A stretch of 64,000 nucleotides of DNA from Neofusicoccum parvum. Its lineage: Eukaryota > Ascomycota > Dothideomycetes > Botryosphaeriales > Botryosphaeriaceae. Positions 51,745 through 62,304 of the stretch are shown here, piece after piece. A program made the position numbers and the translations under genes. The notes beneath the pieces are model-generated. The model had not been told where the DNA came from and ran no database searches. It was given only the letters and a program-made list of their open reading frames with translations. How positions within the stretch are numbered: position 1 is the first letter of the stretch; every line of letters starts with the position of its first letter. The stretch is taken from positions 2,232,001 to 2,296,000 of the forward strand of contig CP087213.1 in assembly GCA_020912385.1 (NCBI GenBank), written 5' to 3'.

Positions 51745-53420
51745 TCAATTGCAACACATCAGCGGCTCGCACACATTCCCGCACGTCAGCCGGCAGCTGG
51801 CCAGACTCTGGGTCCGGTGCCGCAGCCCCTCGCCGCCGCCGGCCACCGGGCCATTACTCGCCAGCTCGGAGGTCGAGGACGCGGCGCTGGGCGCGGCCAG
51901 CTCGGGCTGCAGCGTGGCCGAGTGGATGCCGTAGGCGTGCAGGCACTCGCTGACCGTCTGCGCCTTCTGCATGAACGTCGACAGCGACTCCTCGCCGACC
52001 ACGACGTGCGCCGACGCGATGGCCTTCTTCTGGTCGAGCCGCCACACGTGCAGCTCGTGCACCGACCGCACCCCGGGGATCTGCGCCGATCAACCGTCAG
52101 CATCGCATCGCACGTCCACCAACACGTCCAGCGGGCAAGTCCACGCGCGGACGAGCCGCCCGCCAAATCAACGCAAAACGCTGGAGAGGGTGATCGCCAG
52201 GCACACGCACCATTTCGAGATCGTGTTTCACGTCGTCCAGACGCACGCCGGGCGGCGCGCTCTGCAGCAGGATGGTCCCGCTTCGCTTTGCTGGTGGGTG
52301 TCGCGCTCTGGTCAGCTGCCTGCTCTGCACACGGGCTGATGGGGTTCGGCTGGCACTCACTGAGCGGGATCGCCGACGCCAGGATCATGAGCGCGATAAC
52401 GGTGCTGAGCGCCGGGTCGGCGTAGAAGCGCGCGTCCGACTTGACGAGCCAGATGACGAGCGCCGCGATGATGACGGCGATGTTGTTGAACGCGTCGCCC
52501 AGCACGTGCACGATCACCCCCACCATGCCGAGATCGTAGCCCGGCGGCTTCAGCTGCGCTGTGCGGTGGATGTGCTCGGCGTGCGTCTGGCCCTCCTGCG
52601 ACCTGGGTGAGCATGCGAAGTCGCCCGGCGATTGCTGACCTACCGGCAGTTCCATCCCGTCGGTGTGCTCGCCGGCGCCATCATGTCCATGAGAATGTCC
52701 ACCGTGACCATGGTCATGGTCGTGTTCTGAAATGAGGGTTAGCATGGTTTCTCGCGGCAGGGGTTGGGCGAAAAGCAAACCGTGAAGGAAAGCGGCGGTT
52801 ATGATGTTGAGCGTCAGGCCAACACTACCCACTATCAAAACGATCAGGGGGTTGTTGACATCTGTTTGTACCCTGCGTCAGCCAAGGCGTCCTTGTCAAC
52901 AGAGCAAAGCACTCACGCTGCAGCGAGATGAAGCGCTCAATCGACTGCAGAAAGATACTCAAGCCAAGCGCGAGCAAGAACACGCCGTTGAAAAAGGCGC
53001 CCAGCAGCTGCGCCCTGGCCCAGCCAAACGAGAAGCCTTGCGGAGACACGCCGCGCTCGGTGGCCTGATAACGGCGGTCAGTTAAGCTTGCGTCTTGGAG
53101 GGGGCGGGGTGGAGCTTGGCCTCGCGGCTTACTTGCACGGCAATGAGAGCAACGATGAAGCCGATCAGATCGTTCAGCTATCTATCTCTTAGCGCGGGCG
53201 CTACAGCATGCAGGGTGAGCTGGGCACAAACGTAGTGGAAGGCATCGGCCACGAGGGCCAAGGATCTGGTGTAGAAGCCGGCTACGAAAAGAAAGATTGT
53301 CAGCGCCATGAAACGGTTGCGTGGTGGGTGAAACGGACCGGAGATCTCGGCGACGAAAAAACTAAATGAAATCGCTATGGTGAGGGACAGCCGCTGCTTG
53401 CGGCTCAGGAACTTAAACAT
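51745..53420 (-). CDS. Zinc transporter of the CDF family (ZRC1/COT1/ZnT-like)
   Basis: A vacuolar-type Zn2+/H+ antiporter of 379 aa from nine exons: 53420-53339, 53281-53232, 53177-53133, 53064-52917, 52861-52781, 52726-52644, 52595-52361, 52290-52211 and 52080-51745. Helix 2 reads LALVADAFHYLNDL and helix 5 reads VHVLGDAFNNIAV, both H-x3-D, the Zn2+ signature. A His-rich loop (EHDHDHGHGGHSHGHDG) lies between helices 4 and 5. The C-terminal domain includes GTILLQSAPPGV, HELHVWRLDQKKAIASAHVVV and YGIHSATLQPE. The tail CRLTCGNVCEPLMCC is a Cys-rich ending as in fungal relatives. Many introns are short with CTGAC branch sites. It is a tandem neighbour of the Mn-type CDF gene. Confidence 0.9.
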
Positions 53421-54389
53421 ATTGGGAGCCCGGTTCTTGGGATGGGGTATCGCGAGGTGGGGAGAGGCGGTCTGAACAAGCACCTGCAGCGGCGACAGTC
53501 TCCGACGTGCCTATTTGTGCTATTGCTCCAACACCCCATCCGCATTGTCGGAATACAAGAATTGGCCAGAGTACAGGGCGCAGAGGACAGCTTTGCTGCA
53601 ACTGCAGGTGCATGTCCACGTCATGAGACGAGTCGCGTTGCAGAAATGCCGGGCTCGGGCTCGAACTCTGTGAACTCCGTCTCCGAACTCCGACTTGGAT
53701 TCCACGACGGCCCTTCCTCTTTCACTGCCTTTTCTATCGCCATTGCGGCCTTCATGATGATTATACTTTAGTGATACTTCCAATTATCTAGAAGTAGGTC
53801 GATGGAGACGCTTACGCCCTTCGTATTCCACCCTCATCTTCATCTCACGTCACTTTCTCCGCTTCTTTAATCGAACCCACTCCGGAGCGGCATTCAACCA
53901 TTGATATGGCGGCTGAATTCCGAGAACCGGGTCTTCCAGCTTTTGATCTGTGTCGCCATGGAGCTTCAGGGTTTTTACTGGCTGAACCAATTTCCCGACG
54001 TTGCTCGACGCCGGCAGTGTCACCTCCGACGTTCAATGGCTGACCGCATCGCTACGTAACTGATCCTTCTTCAATCGGTAGTTTAGCGAATCATCTGCTA
54101 GCTAAAAATCCTTACCAGACATGTTCCGAACAATAGACGCACAACATACACCTGCGAAGACGTGTATAATTATGATTGAAGATCAATCACTCCCCACCAC
54201 TATCAACAACGATCACTACCAAAGGAATTTTCAGACGATAGTAGTATTTTTTTTAATACATGTCCCTCCACGAGGACTTCTCCAATTACCTTAAACATCT
54301 TAAAGAAAGAAAGGGTATCAACCATGAAAGGCATCCGTGACCACCCACCACCCAGCGCACCACCCTCCAACATCAAATCTCACTCCGCT
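53421..54389. other. Intergenic, promoter side of the Zn transporter
   Basis: The region upstream of 53420 and downstream of the second rhodopsin-like gene. It includes an A/T-rich patch with a T-run near 54248. No coding feature is supported. Confidence 0.5.
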
Positions 54390-56106
54390 CTAAACTTGCC
54401 CTCCCATCGCCGTAACCTTGCTATTATACCCCACGGGCCCCCTCCTCCCCCACGTCCCACTCGCCCTCACATCGCCCTGCCCCGGCCCCTGCAAGCTATC
54501 CAGCTCATCCCGATCGCTCGTTCGAATATCATAGCTCGTCTCCACGAACACGACATTCGTCGGGCTCCTCCCCATCGCACCCCCATGCCCAGCCTCCAAA
54601 TCGCGACTCAACGTCCGCGACTTATCCACGATGCCCTCCTGGCTCCCCGCCAAGCTCGCCGCGCGCCCCACAACCCTCACGACCGCGCCATCCTCCTTCG
54701 CGCTGTACACGCTGGCCCCGCTGCCGCGATCCTCCGCATCTGACGCCGACGCCGAGCGCAGCTCGAACGTGCCGCGGCCGTAGGCGCCGCTCTTGGTGCG
54801 GCGGCCCTTGGCGCTGCCCCAGGGGGCGCTGCCGGCGCCGCTGCCGGCGCCGCTGGCGGACGGGTGGTACGGCCCGAGGCGCCAGAAGGCGGCGGTGAAG
54901 AGCGGGCGCAGGATGGGCACGTTGACGGTCAGGATGCCGATGATGGTCTCGCGCACGCCCCAGCGGTTGATGTTGAGCGCGCTGGGCGCCGCGCCGAGCG
55001 TCAGGACGGCCCGGATCACGGCGGCGGCGATGACGAAGATGCCCGAGGAGAGGAGCGCGGCGATGGCGAGCTTGCGCGACCAGGTGACTTTGAGGCGCCA
55101 GAGCATGGGGATCGGGATGATGAGGATGATGGCGTCGGTGATGACGTTGAGCGTGACGGTGACGAGGAGGTTTTGCACTTTGAATGTGCAGTTCTTGCCT
55201 GGCAGCGGCTTCACGCCCCAGTTGTCTTGGATGCTGTTGTGGGAGGGGGTGGGTTAGTTTGTGGGCAGGGAGGGGGGGTTGGAGAGGGACGTACGGGTGA
55301 CAGCCGAATGTGATGGTTAGGAAAACGGCGAGGTAGGTGACGCCGCAGAGCCAGAAGAGGTACTTGATCATTCGGTTTTGCCAAGTGCCCATGGTCAAGC
55401 GTTTGCTGCGAGCTTGTAAGTATATGTCATCGTGACGGGCAAGGGTCTGGGGAAGCATACTAAAAGAAGAGCATGGTGAACTTCATGCACCAAATGAGGG
55501 CTGCGAAGTATCAGCTCTGCCCGTTGAAGTCTCTTTGAGCCAACATCTCTCACCTGTATAACTGTACCATGCGGCTGTTTGACACTTGGAGCCATAGATG
55601 AGCTCCTGTATTTGATCTCCGGAGAGACCATCGACGATTGTTGGTGTCAAGTCCGCATTTGCGCCCGTGTGATCTATGGTCACCTGTCAGTTTCCTGCTG
55701 TATTTACCTACATGGGGAGAGAAATGGACTCACAGACGATATGCACAAGCGCTGCGTCTAATCAAACATTAGTAAGGCGTAGTGCTCCATGTTGCCTTCA
55801 CTAGGGACTCACCCATTGTGTAGAAAGCCATTGTCTGCTCACTGTTAGCCACAAGCAATGAATAGCTCCGAGATTGCCAACTTACAAAGATCGTGACATA
55901 GTCGTCTCCGGCGAAGCCTCGAATGCCCACAGTCCTGATGCGAACGATGTACCGCAGCGTGATTGTTACACAGCCGACGACAAACCACGCCTGTGGCAAC
56001 TGCGTTAGTCGTCGATGGATGTTTCGGTACGGCTTCATTCACATACCCAGATCTCATTCAGGAATGAATCATCCTTTTCGAGATGGAGCGATGCAGGTTC
56101 CGCCAT
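54390..56106 (-). CDS. Rhodopsin-domain integral membrane protein (PTH11-like family), second copy
   Basis: A 441-aa seven-helix protein from eight exons: 56106-56047, 55990-55886, 55834-55813, 55757-55734, 55673-55554, 55500-55461, 55405-55295 and 55233-54390. Two micro-exons (22 and 24 nt) code TMAFYTM and DAALVHIV. Landmarks are RYIVRIRTVGIRGFAGDDYVTIF, GSKCQTAAWYSYTALIWCMKFTMLFFYKRLT, TFGCHPIQDNWGVKPLPG, NVITDAIILIIPIPMLWRLKV and LGAAPSALNINRWGVRETIIGILTVNVPILRPLF. The tail is long, Ser/Gly/Asp-rich and cytosolic. It has the same architecture as the gene at 26.2 kb but is clearly diverged, so this is not a recent duplication. Signal reception is possible; no ligand or G-protein coupling is shown. 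Confidence 0.9.
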
Positions 56107-58201
56107 GGTGAGTGTTTTGTGAAGATCCGCAGACCTCACGGTAGAGAATGAAAGGCGGACGCTGGAAGGCTGGGACGGGTGTACAGTGAGCCTCACCAAT
56201 GGAGCACCGTGGGGGCAAAGCCAAGGACAAGGAAATGAAAGAAGGTAGTGCAAAGGGTAGGTTGAGCAATGCCCCTGCGACAGGGGTCACAAAAGACTGC
56301 AGATGCGGGGAGCAGGTAACTGGGGAGACAAAGGTCACCATATATCGAACTGAGTCAAGGAGGCGATTAGCCCTTTGAGCCCTGATAGGCAGCGTATGCA
56401 TCAGACCTAGAGCCCCGCAAGTAAGTGTTCTACGCAAGTGTTGCGCACGCCACTCTCCCTTAGCTTCCGACCATGTTCGCGTCAGATGCGCCGAAAGTCG
56501 AAAGCGCCAGGTACCACCCGCTAAGATCTGCCCGCGTACCTCGATCGAGACAAGCTACCGGCTGTGGGGAGTGCGAGAGGGCAAGAGGTGATCTGGTACG
56601 CGGGGAATTCCCATAGTGGGTTGGCGGATAGAGGCACGATGGCGTTGGAACCAGGGCCCCGATCATCGGATAAGCCGGTGGCTGAATGATTTGCAGCAGG
56701 CATCTCGTATGATCTGCCATGCATAAGGTGGAATTGTTTGCCTCGATTGCCTTGGCCGGGCGCCTCCAGCCCAATTCAGTTCGCAAAGGCGCCTGGCCAG
56801 GTTGGCTGATGGCGCGGAAAGTTTGCTCAGGGTATAGTGCTGATGGAACTCCAAGGTCGATACTTGGCTGAAAGGCTTCTAGTCTTCAGCCACCGTCGAC
56901 AGTGAGTGGCCGATGAGCCTCGGCTGTGTTGGGCTAAAGCAGGTTCCGGTGCATCACTCGCCTGGTTCCGAGACGGACAGTTTGGCTAGTGTCGGGGACC
57001 AAACGATGGCTGCCGGCGTCGTCAGTCCAGCCAGCATCCCATCTCAAGTCTCGGCCCTTACCGACCGTCAGAAAAACACGACAACCCAGTAGTCGAAGAA
57101 AACGATTTGGACCTAGAATTTCTTGTCGCTTTTGCAGCGCAGATCGGAGCTTTCCCCTGTGAACTACCACCATTGTTCACCTGGCTCGAGGCTCGGTTTC
57201 TTTTGCCACATTTTGGCTGGCGTGGACTTAGAAACATAGTAAAGTTAAAATAATCCCGATCATCCGTTGAAGCGTGCGGAGAGTGGTGGTTTCAGCACTT
57301 TTCGCTTCTTTGGGAAATCTCCGGCCTGCGTAGGTACACAGACAATGTTTCAGAGTTGAGGACTCCAGCTGCAGCGGGGAGCCGGCTGCCGATCTTACCA
57401 GTGACGCATGCCGAGGTTTGCGAGACAACCGCACGGCTCACCACCAAAAGCTTACCTCCTAAAATTCGCCTGAGGCATTTGATGCTTATCCGCGAACGTT
57501 CCATAGGGCGTAGGGTCGCGCGGTTATCATTTCCACTGGAACAGCAACGGTGGCTTCCGCGGCGCGCTTTTCAAAAGACTAAGAAGTTTAGTGGGTGAGA
57601 TCACTTTCTTTCATTGGAGCTTTCACTTCCTTAGTGATCTACTTTTCCGCCACGCTGACTATGGGATATCTGAGCCGGGGAATATGTACCTAACGAGCGC
57701 CATCGCAGCACCTAGTTACGACATGATCCATCTCCGTTGGTTATGGCCGTACGCTAGCTGCGGCTGGGCTATCGAACGACCGTGCACCCATCAACGGGCC
57801 CATACATAATCGGTACTCGGCACCCACATGAAAAGGCAAATCTGAGCGGCAGAGCCTCCGTCGGAAGGCGCAAGTAGACATCCGATCGCCTTGGGTAATC
57901 CTGGTCTCGTATCGGGCCGCGGAAGCAGGTTGCCAAGACGGGAACGGGAGTTTGGACCCCTATCTGGTCATGGTCTCACTCTTGGGCCTGGGCTACTGGC
58001 GGAGAGGCGGTGCTTGCGTAAATGCAGTCCAGACATCTGGAACGGGTCCTCCCGTTCAGCTGCTGGCCGGTGTCGTGGGGGGTTCTTTTTCATTTTTTGA
58101 CTGGAGTCTGAGCTGGTTAGTGTTGACTGAGACTATTGAGGTGGCGCGGGCAGTGACTTTGCAGTCACGATATTTGGCGATTCCACAGCACTGTGGTGAT
58201 A
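56107..58201. other. Gene-poor stretch, 2.1 kb
   Basis: The longest gap in the window without a supported gene apart from the retrotransposon locus. Frames are at most 122 codons, with no motif, no joinable splice sites and no obvious repeat. It holds the promoter of the rhodopsin-like gene at the left and the 3' flank of the Zn2Cys6 gene at the right. Confidence 0.5.
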
Positions 58202-60651
58202 TTACCCGGCCCAGTCCAGCCAATCCATCCAATCGAGGTTGTTTGAGTAGGCAACTGGCAGATTGAGATCGAATGGCTGAAGGGCGTGTTGGTCATTCTG
58301 AATGGCCTGGTCGATCTCGATATCCGACATGGTCGAGAAAAGGAGCGGCTGAGGCGCTACCGCTGCCTCACCAGTCCAGGAAGCAACTGTAGGGAACCGG
58401 GTGTTTGCGATAGCGTCGGCGGAAATACGAGGCGTAGCCTCCGCGACGGAGGGACGGTGGTGTTGCTTTTGTGCGGACATTGCGGAAATGTTCCGTCCGA
58501 GCATTGCTCTCAAATACCTTCCCAGTATCGCTGAGACTCCCTCTCTGTGGCGTGGAGTAGTACCAATGCGCTCCAGTGCGCCAGCCGTTTCTTCGATGAG
58601 CTGTCGAACACTCGGAGCCAGGCTTGCACTGAACCCTGCGCCGAGGCTATGGAGGCGCAGGGTGAAACAAGCGGCGAAGGCAACCATGATGGCTGTGTTA
58701 TTCGGCATGGATGCCAATTCCTTCTCCCCGTGCAAGGCGGCGCGCATGACATGCAGGGCGGACGACAAGCCAGCTGCTCGAAAGAATCTTCGAACTTCTG
58801 CTGGGGCAGTGGGGTGGTTGATGACGCTGCTGTACAAAGACAGTCTGGTATGACTAACAAGGATTTGCACGTAGGGAGGGAGGCGATATCCCGCTGCCAA
58901 GCGTCAGTATTATTTCCTCTTACGCAATCGTTCAAACTCACGCTGCTGTGCATAGGCCCATATCCGATGCCATTGCTCGAAAAAGCCGTCTATCATCGTT
59001 TTGATACTACGTTCACGTGAGCCGTGTTTAAGCTTTGGACCAAGGTCAGCACTTACCGCTGGACGGTTTCAGAAGGCGAGGTGACCTCAGGCACGTAGAT
59101 ATCACAACAGTCCCGAATATTTTTGATGAGAACGTCCAAGTCTCTTCTCATCACAGCTACCGAGACAATTGAGCTGTCCCAAATGTCTGCGATATCTGAG
59201 ATGTGCCAGGTGTCGCATCGTTCCACGAGTGATGTACTTGGCACCACTGGTACGCGCCCCCTAGCAAGGCATACACTGATGAAGCATCATTAGCGCTGAA
59301 CCAAGCCTCTACCATGGATCAGCCTCACCCTCGGTCGAGCACAAAAAGAGAGAGCCACGTCCTCTCCCTCCTCCTAAGCAAGCGTCTTCCCAGCATTGAT
59401 GTCGGCTCTACGTTGTCAAACCCGTCTAAGCAGAGGGCTTTTTTCGCATCGATACAGTCCGAGCCAGTGTATCCTTGCAGGGTGGCATCTGGAACGTTGT
59501 TTGGAGACGGAGTGACAATCTTGTGTAAGGAGAGGTCCATGGCAACAGTTAATGCTGCGGACAGATAAGAGCAGGTCTCGTCGTCAGCCCAATGATCCCC
59601 GAATGACAACCACGGCACATTGACCATGAAGGCCAGGACAACCTCGACGGATCTGTAGTGTTCAACCATAGCAGTATGGGCAAGCCGCCTGCAATGAGCA
59701 GACAGTCGCTTGGACAGCGCTTCTGCGGACTGAATAAAAAGGGCGGCTGCCGCCAGGATGGATGTCAGAAGAAAGGAGGATCTTCCGCGAACAAAAGCCA
59801 GAGAGTGCACAAATCGATCAAGGCCCCATCTCGTGTGAGTCAGGTGCTCAAAGAAGCTTGGCGAAAGGTTAATGACAGTGAGATGTTTGGGTTGAAAGAG
59901 ATCACGTACTACTGGAAGAGGTCTTCGGCTTCGGATTGAGTGACGAGCCCTAGCTCTATGGGATCCATATCTGGACTGACGTCTATCTTGGGCCTCAAGG
60001 GACTGAAGAAAGCGTGGATGGATTCGCCGCTCTGGTCAACATCCTGGTAGGGGCCGGGGTTGAGACGTAATCTCGAAAGATCGGAAGCATGGGCAAGCAG
60101 CTGCAGTGGGTTTTCGGCATCGTTCAATGGATAGTCAGCAACGGCAGTCACAGGCGTCGAGGTGTCAGGGCTTGACGGATTGGAGGCAGAGTAGTCTTCA
60201 GAAGGGGCATTGGGAAGATCGCCGGCGCCATGAGGATAGCCATCGAGCGTCGTTTCGCTGTCTTTGCGATCTGGCTGAGGCAGGTCCCGGACAGCACTCA
60301 GCAGATGCTCTAGATGAAGAGCTGCTTCGTTGGTCTTGGGATCGCCACGGCCGGACTGCAGCTGGTTGATTGCTTGCTCAACTTGGTATATGGCCTTGGC
60401 CAAGCCAGTTCGCTTGCTGCAGCAGCGTGAGAAGGTGAGACGGGCTCGCTTGGACGGCAGACGTACTTTTTGGTTCCCTTCTGGCGGCCGACATGGTGCG
60501 AGGGAATGACGCAATCGGAGCCCTTCTGGCGGCACTTCTTGCAGACGGAAGCGCCAGGATCGCGGAGGCACTTCGTTTTGGTGCGGCGACAAGCGATGCA
60601 CGCGGCTTGTTTACTGCTCTTCGCACTGCTGTCACGGGCCTGGTCGTCCAT
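58202..60651 (-). CDS. Zn2Cys6 transcription factor with fungal-specific middle homology region
   Basis: A zinc-cluster regulator of 731 aa from six exons: 60651-60467, 60416-59910, 59856-59329, 59275-59057, 59006-58942 and 58893-58202. The cluster CIACRRTKTKC...CKKCRQKGSDC lies at residues 18-47, followed by GRQKGTKNKRTGLAKAIYQVEQAI. The middle region includes FFEHLTHTRW, SFLLTSILAAAALF, CRRLAHTAMVEHYRSVEVVLAFMVNVPW, AALTVAMDLSLHK, RERTWLSLFVLDRGVCLARGR and the YRLPPYVQILVSH block. The C-terminus DWMDWLDWAG is a short aromatic/acidic end typical of activation tails. All exon phases agree. It is divergent from the AhpD/CMD-like gene 587 bp away. The target pathway is unknown. Confidence 0.9.
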
Positions 60652-61238
60652 GGCGGAGAGCCTGCGGTAGAGCTAGGGCAGCAGGCGCGGGGCGCGATGC
60701 GCGTCCGGGAAGGAAAGCCGCGCTCTGTCGCAGACGGGGAGTCGAGCGCGTGCGCGCATAGTCTGAGGGCTCGTCGGGCGCCGGAGATGGGCGGGTGAGA
60801 GTGAGGGCGCGCGTCAGTGCGCGCGGAGGAGGCCCGGTTGAGTGCGTCGCGGCCCGGCCGCCCACGGCCAAGCGCCAGCCGCTTATTCCCGCCCAGCTCG
60901 CCGCCCCTCTCCCCGCATCGCCATCAGCGTCGTCGCCGCCGCCCGCACGGTCGCGAAGGAACGGAATCCATTGTCGTTGTCCGAGGGCGTGTGGCCGATC
61001 GTCCCGGGGCCGTCAGTAGCCTCTCGGCTGTCTCGGTTTATGAGCGTTTCGACGGCTCTGCGGGCCCCAGAAGACGCGCATCTGCAGATCGCCGCTCGTA
61101 CCGCCGGTCCTACTTCTGCCGCCGACCGGCGCCGCAGCTCCCACAGCTCCATCCTAGCATGTGAGCTGCTACGGCGACCCTCTTAGCTAGCCTGGCCCTC
61201 TCCGGACTCCCACCACTCGCTCACACCTCATTGACGCC
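60652..61238. promoter_or_regulatory. Divergent promoter region, Zn2Cys6 regulator / AhpD-like gene
   Basis: These 587 GC-rich bp separate the two start codons. Frames on both strands are compositional. No defined operator was recognised. Confidence 0.45.
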
Positions 61239-62200
61239 ATGTCGAAGCTCTCGGAACCGCTCAAGGCGCTCATTAACGCTGGCTTCGCCCGCCCAGGGCC
61301 TGCCCCGGCTTCGAAGGGCATCCGCACGCTGTTCGACCGTATTGCTAAGGAATCCGCCTCCAAGAATGTCGGGACACCATGCTGGCTTACGATTGCGGTG
61401 CGTAATGGGCATACCGCACGTGTGGACTGCGCACACTAACGCTAGGCTCGTGAAGACTGCTACCTCCATGACCATGAACTCTCCCGCCTCTATGAAGGAA
61501 CTCTACGACGTTGTTACCAGCTCAAAAGACCAAAAGACGGCTGTTGAAACCGCCGAGATAATGCGAGAAGTCGGCTTGAAGTGCATCGGGTTCAATGGCA
61601 TCCCGCGGACAATCAACTGCCTGGGCGCCTTCCGCAGTAGCCTGCCTGAAGACGTTGTCCGCGGCCTGGCCACAAAGCCTACAAGGTACCTTTTCAGGCA
61701 TTAATGCAAATAACACCTAGACTGACAGCACATATAGAATTCCCGACGCCAACAATATCGAGCAAATGCGCAAGCGCGGGTTTGGCTTGTGGTCCGCCAT
61801 CTACCGACCCTTCGACGAGAAGCTGCTCAACAAGCTTGCCGACTCGCACCCCGACCTGCCTGTCCATATTATCAACAGCCACTATTCGGCTCTCTTCACC
61901 GACCCACCCGAGAAGCAGACGCCGAGAGTGGGCCGGACACTCACGTCGCTGGTCGGCATATCCTGCTTGAGGGCGCAGACTGGCGTTGGTCCGCAGGTCC
62001 TGTCCCACGTGTTTGGCCTGCGGAAAGCATTCGACGAGGAGGGCATCAAGTCCAACAACGAGGCCGATATTCCCGGCGGTCGCTGGCTGGCCAGCGAAGA
62101 GGGTAACTTCTGGATCCTCAAGACGGTAGACGATATTGTCAATGAGATCAGCGTCGGTGAAGGAACCACGTTCGCACCTGGATTGAGGGCGAAGCTGTAG
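61239..62200 (+). CDS. AhpD/carboxymuconolactone decarboxylase-like conserved fungal protein
   Basis: A 283-aa protein from exons 61239-61397, 61456-61685 and 61738-62200. The order of blocks (MTMNSPASMKELYDVVT, AEIMREVGLKCIGFNGIPRTINCLGAFR, WSAIYRPFDEKLLNKLADSHPDLPVHIINSHYSALF, GRTLTSLVGISCLRAQTGVGPQVLSHVFGLRKAF) resembles a widespread ascomycete family with a two-half AhpD/CMD-like helical fold. The classic redox pair C-x2-C of AhpD is absent, so peroxidase activity is doubtful. Intron 1 ends at gtgaag rather than the nearer ctag, which would break the frame. There is no clear targeting peptide. Its stop lies only 104 bp from that of the convergent SCOT gene. Function is unassigned. Confidence 0.8.
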
Positions 62201-62304
62201 GCAACGGCTGAGACCAGATACTTACATATTATTTCTGATCTATATCATGGCTTGCAACTCGAAAATATATCTGCTCATATACAAGTCTCTCTCATCCTCT
62301 ATGT

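Noticed and set aside
53101..53483. Apparent truncation of the Zn transporter N-terminus
   Set aside because: Short exons at 53420-53339, 53281-53232 and 53177-53133 splice in phase and restore helices 1 and 2.
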